NCBI RefSeq assembly: GCF_023073915.1
Contig: NZ_JADPKK010000017.1
Location: 89,582 to 153,581 of the forward strand
Reading direction: 5' to 3'
DNA length: 64,000 nucleotides
DNA from: Bradyrhizobium sp. 149
GTDB lineage: Bacteria > Pseudomonadota > Alphaproteobacteria > Rhizobiales > Xanthobacteraceae
Part shown: positions 63,878 through 64,000 of the stretch, one piece after another
How positions within the stretch are numbered: position 1 is the first letter of the stretch
How the letters are laid out: each line of letters starts with the position of its first letter
Program-made: the position numbers and the translations under genes
The notes under the pieces: model-generated
Told to the model about the DNA's origin: nothing
What the model saw: only the letters and a program-made list of their open reading frames with translations
Database searches by the model: none

Positions 63878-64000
63878 TCAGGCCGCCATCATCTCGGGCG
63901 CGAGCTCGAGGACGCGATCGACGTCGAGGACGACCATGAGCTGGCCGTCGAGACGGTGGACACCGCCGGCGAGCTTGGCCATGCGGGGGTCGAGGTTGAC
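63878..64000 (-). CDS. CheW-like adaptor, C-terminal end (cut by window edge)
   Basis: The last 40 codons are visible: VNLDPRMAKLAGGVHRLDGQ, then LMVVLDVDRVLELAPEMMAA and TGA. The hydrophobic LMVVLDVDRVL strand is typical of the CheW C-terminus, and order cheW-cheY-cheB-cheR is usual in this group. Only partial sequence is present, so the identity is probable rather than certain. Confidence 0.75.
   Translation of the reverse strand, partial: VNLDPRMAKLAGGVHRLDGQLMVVLDVDRVLELAPEMMAA

Overview
The window is GC-rich alphaproteobacterial chromosome, most likely Bradyrhizobium or a close relative. The evidence is the CtrA cell-cycle regulator beside fliI/fliJ, a cheY-cheB-cheR cluster, rhizobial-type nucleotidyl cyclases, GANTC sites upstream of ctrA, and dispersed palindromic repeats of a kind I associate with that genus. 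No database search was possible, so the genus is an inference. I saw no rRNA, tRNA or CRISPR.

Layout. 1-9.7 kb: a truncated cyclase gene, a HutD-like protein, a methyltransferase, an L,D-transpeptidase, a polysaccharide flippase, a Tat-exported GH10 xylanase, an IS5-family insertion, a DxD glycosyltransferase-like protein and a PCMT-like methyltransferase. 9.7-22 kb: a SAM/cyclase/ATPase/TPR signalling protein divergent from a small natural-product locus. That locus holds an A-T-C-A-T-C nonribosomal peptide synthetase, a 56-aa Lys-tailed protein, a 4'-phosphopantetheinyl transferase and a luciferase-like monooxygenase. 22-27 kb: an acetylpolyamine/histone-deacetylase homologue, a periplasmic beta-propeller protein, a PQQ-type dehydrogenase with a haem c site, and two tiny proteins. 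27-36.5 kb: an amine/amino-acid utilisation region with gamma-glutamyltransferase, FAD oxidase, polar amino acid ABC transporter, D-amino-acid dehydrogenase, omega-transaminase and two XRE-cupin regulators. 36.5-43 kb: a PaoABC-type molybdenum aldehyde oxidoreductase with a divergent TetR regulator, a DUF4864 protein and an MFS transporter. 43-47.5 kb: a copper-tolerance operon. 47.8-51.7 kb: flhA, then a repeat-rich gene-free stretch. 51.7-56 kb: an NDH-2-like flavoprotein, an AraC regulator and an ECF sigma/anti-sigma pair. 56-59.2 kb: fliJ-fliI and, divergently, ctrA. 59.2-61.3 kb: a DUF350 / Ser-rich / ATP-grasp triad like E. coli yjfL-yjfM-yjfC. 61.3-64 kb: cheR, cheB, cheY and the end of a cheW-like gene.

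The signals I rate highest are these. First, a chain of overlapping mini-ORFs precedes fliI, produced largely by a 17-bp tandem repeat of the gene's own start. Second, the NRPS has an acyl-ligase-like loading domain, a second A domain lacking the Asp that binds the alpha-amino group, and a terminal C domain without thioesterase. Third, five GANTC sites are clustered upstream of ctrA. Fourth, symmetric operator candidates lie in the XRE-cupin/ABC and TetR/PaoABC intergenic regions. Fifth, the L,D-transpeptidase carries a second, apparently dead YkuD-like domain.
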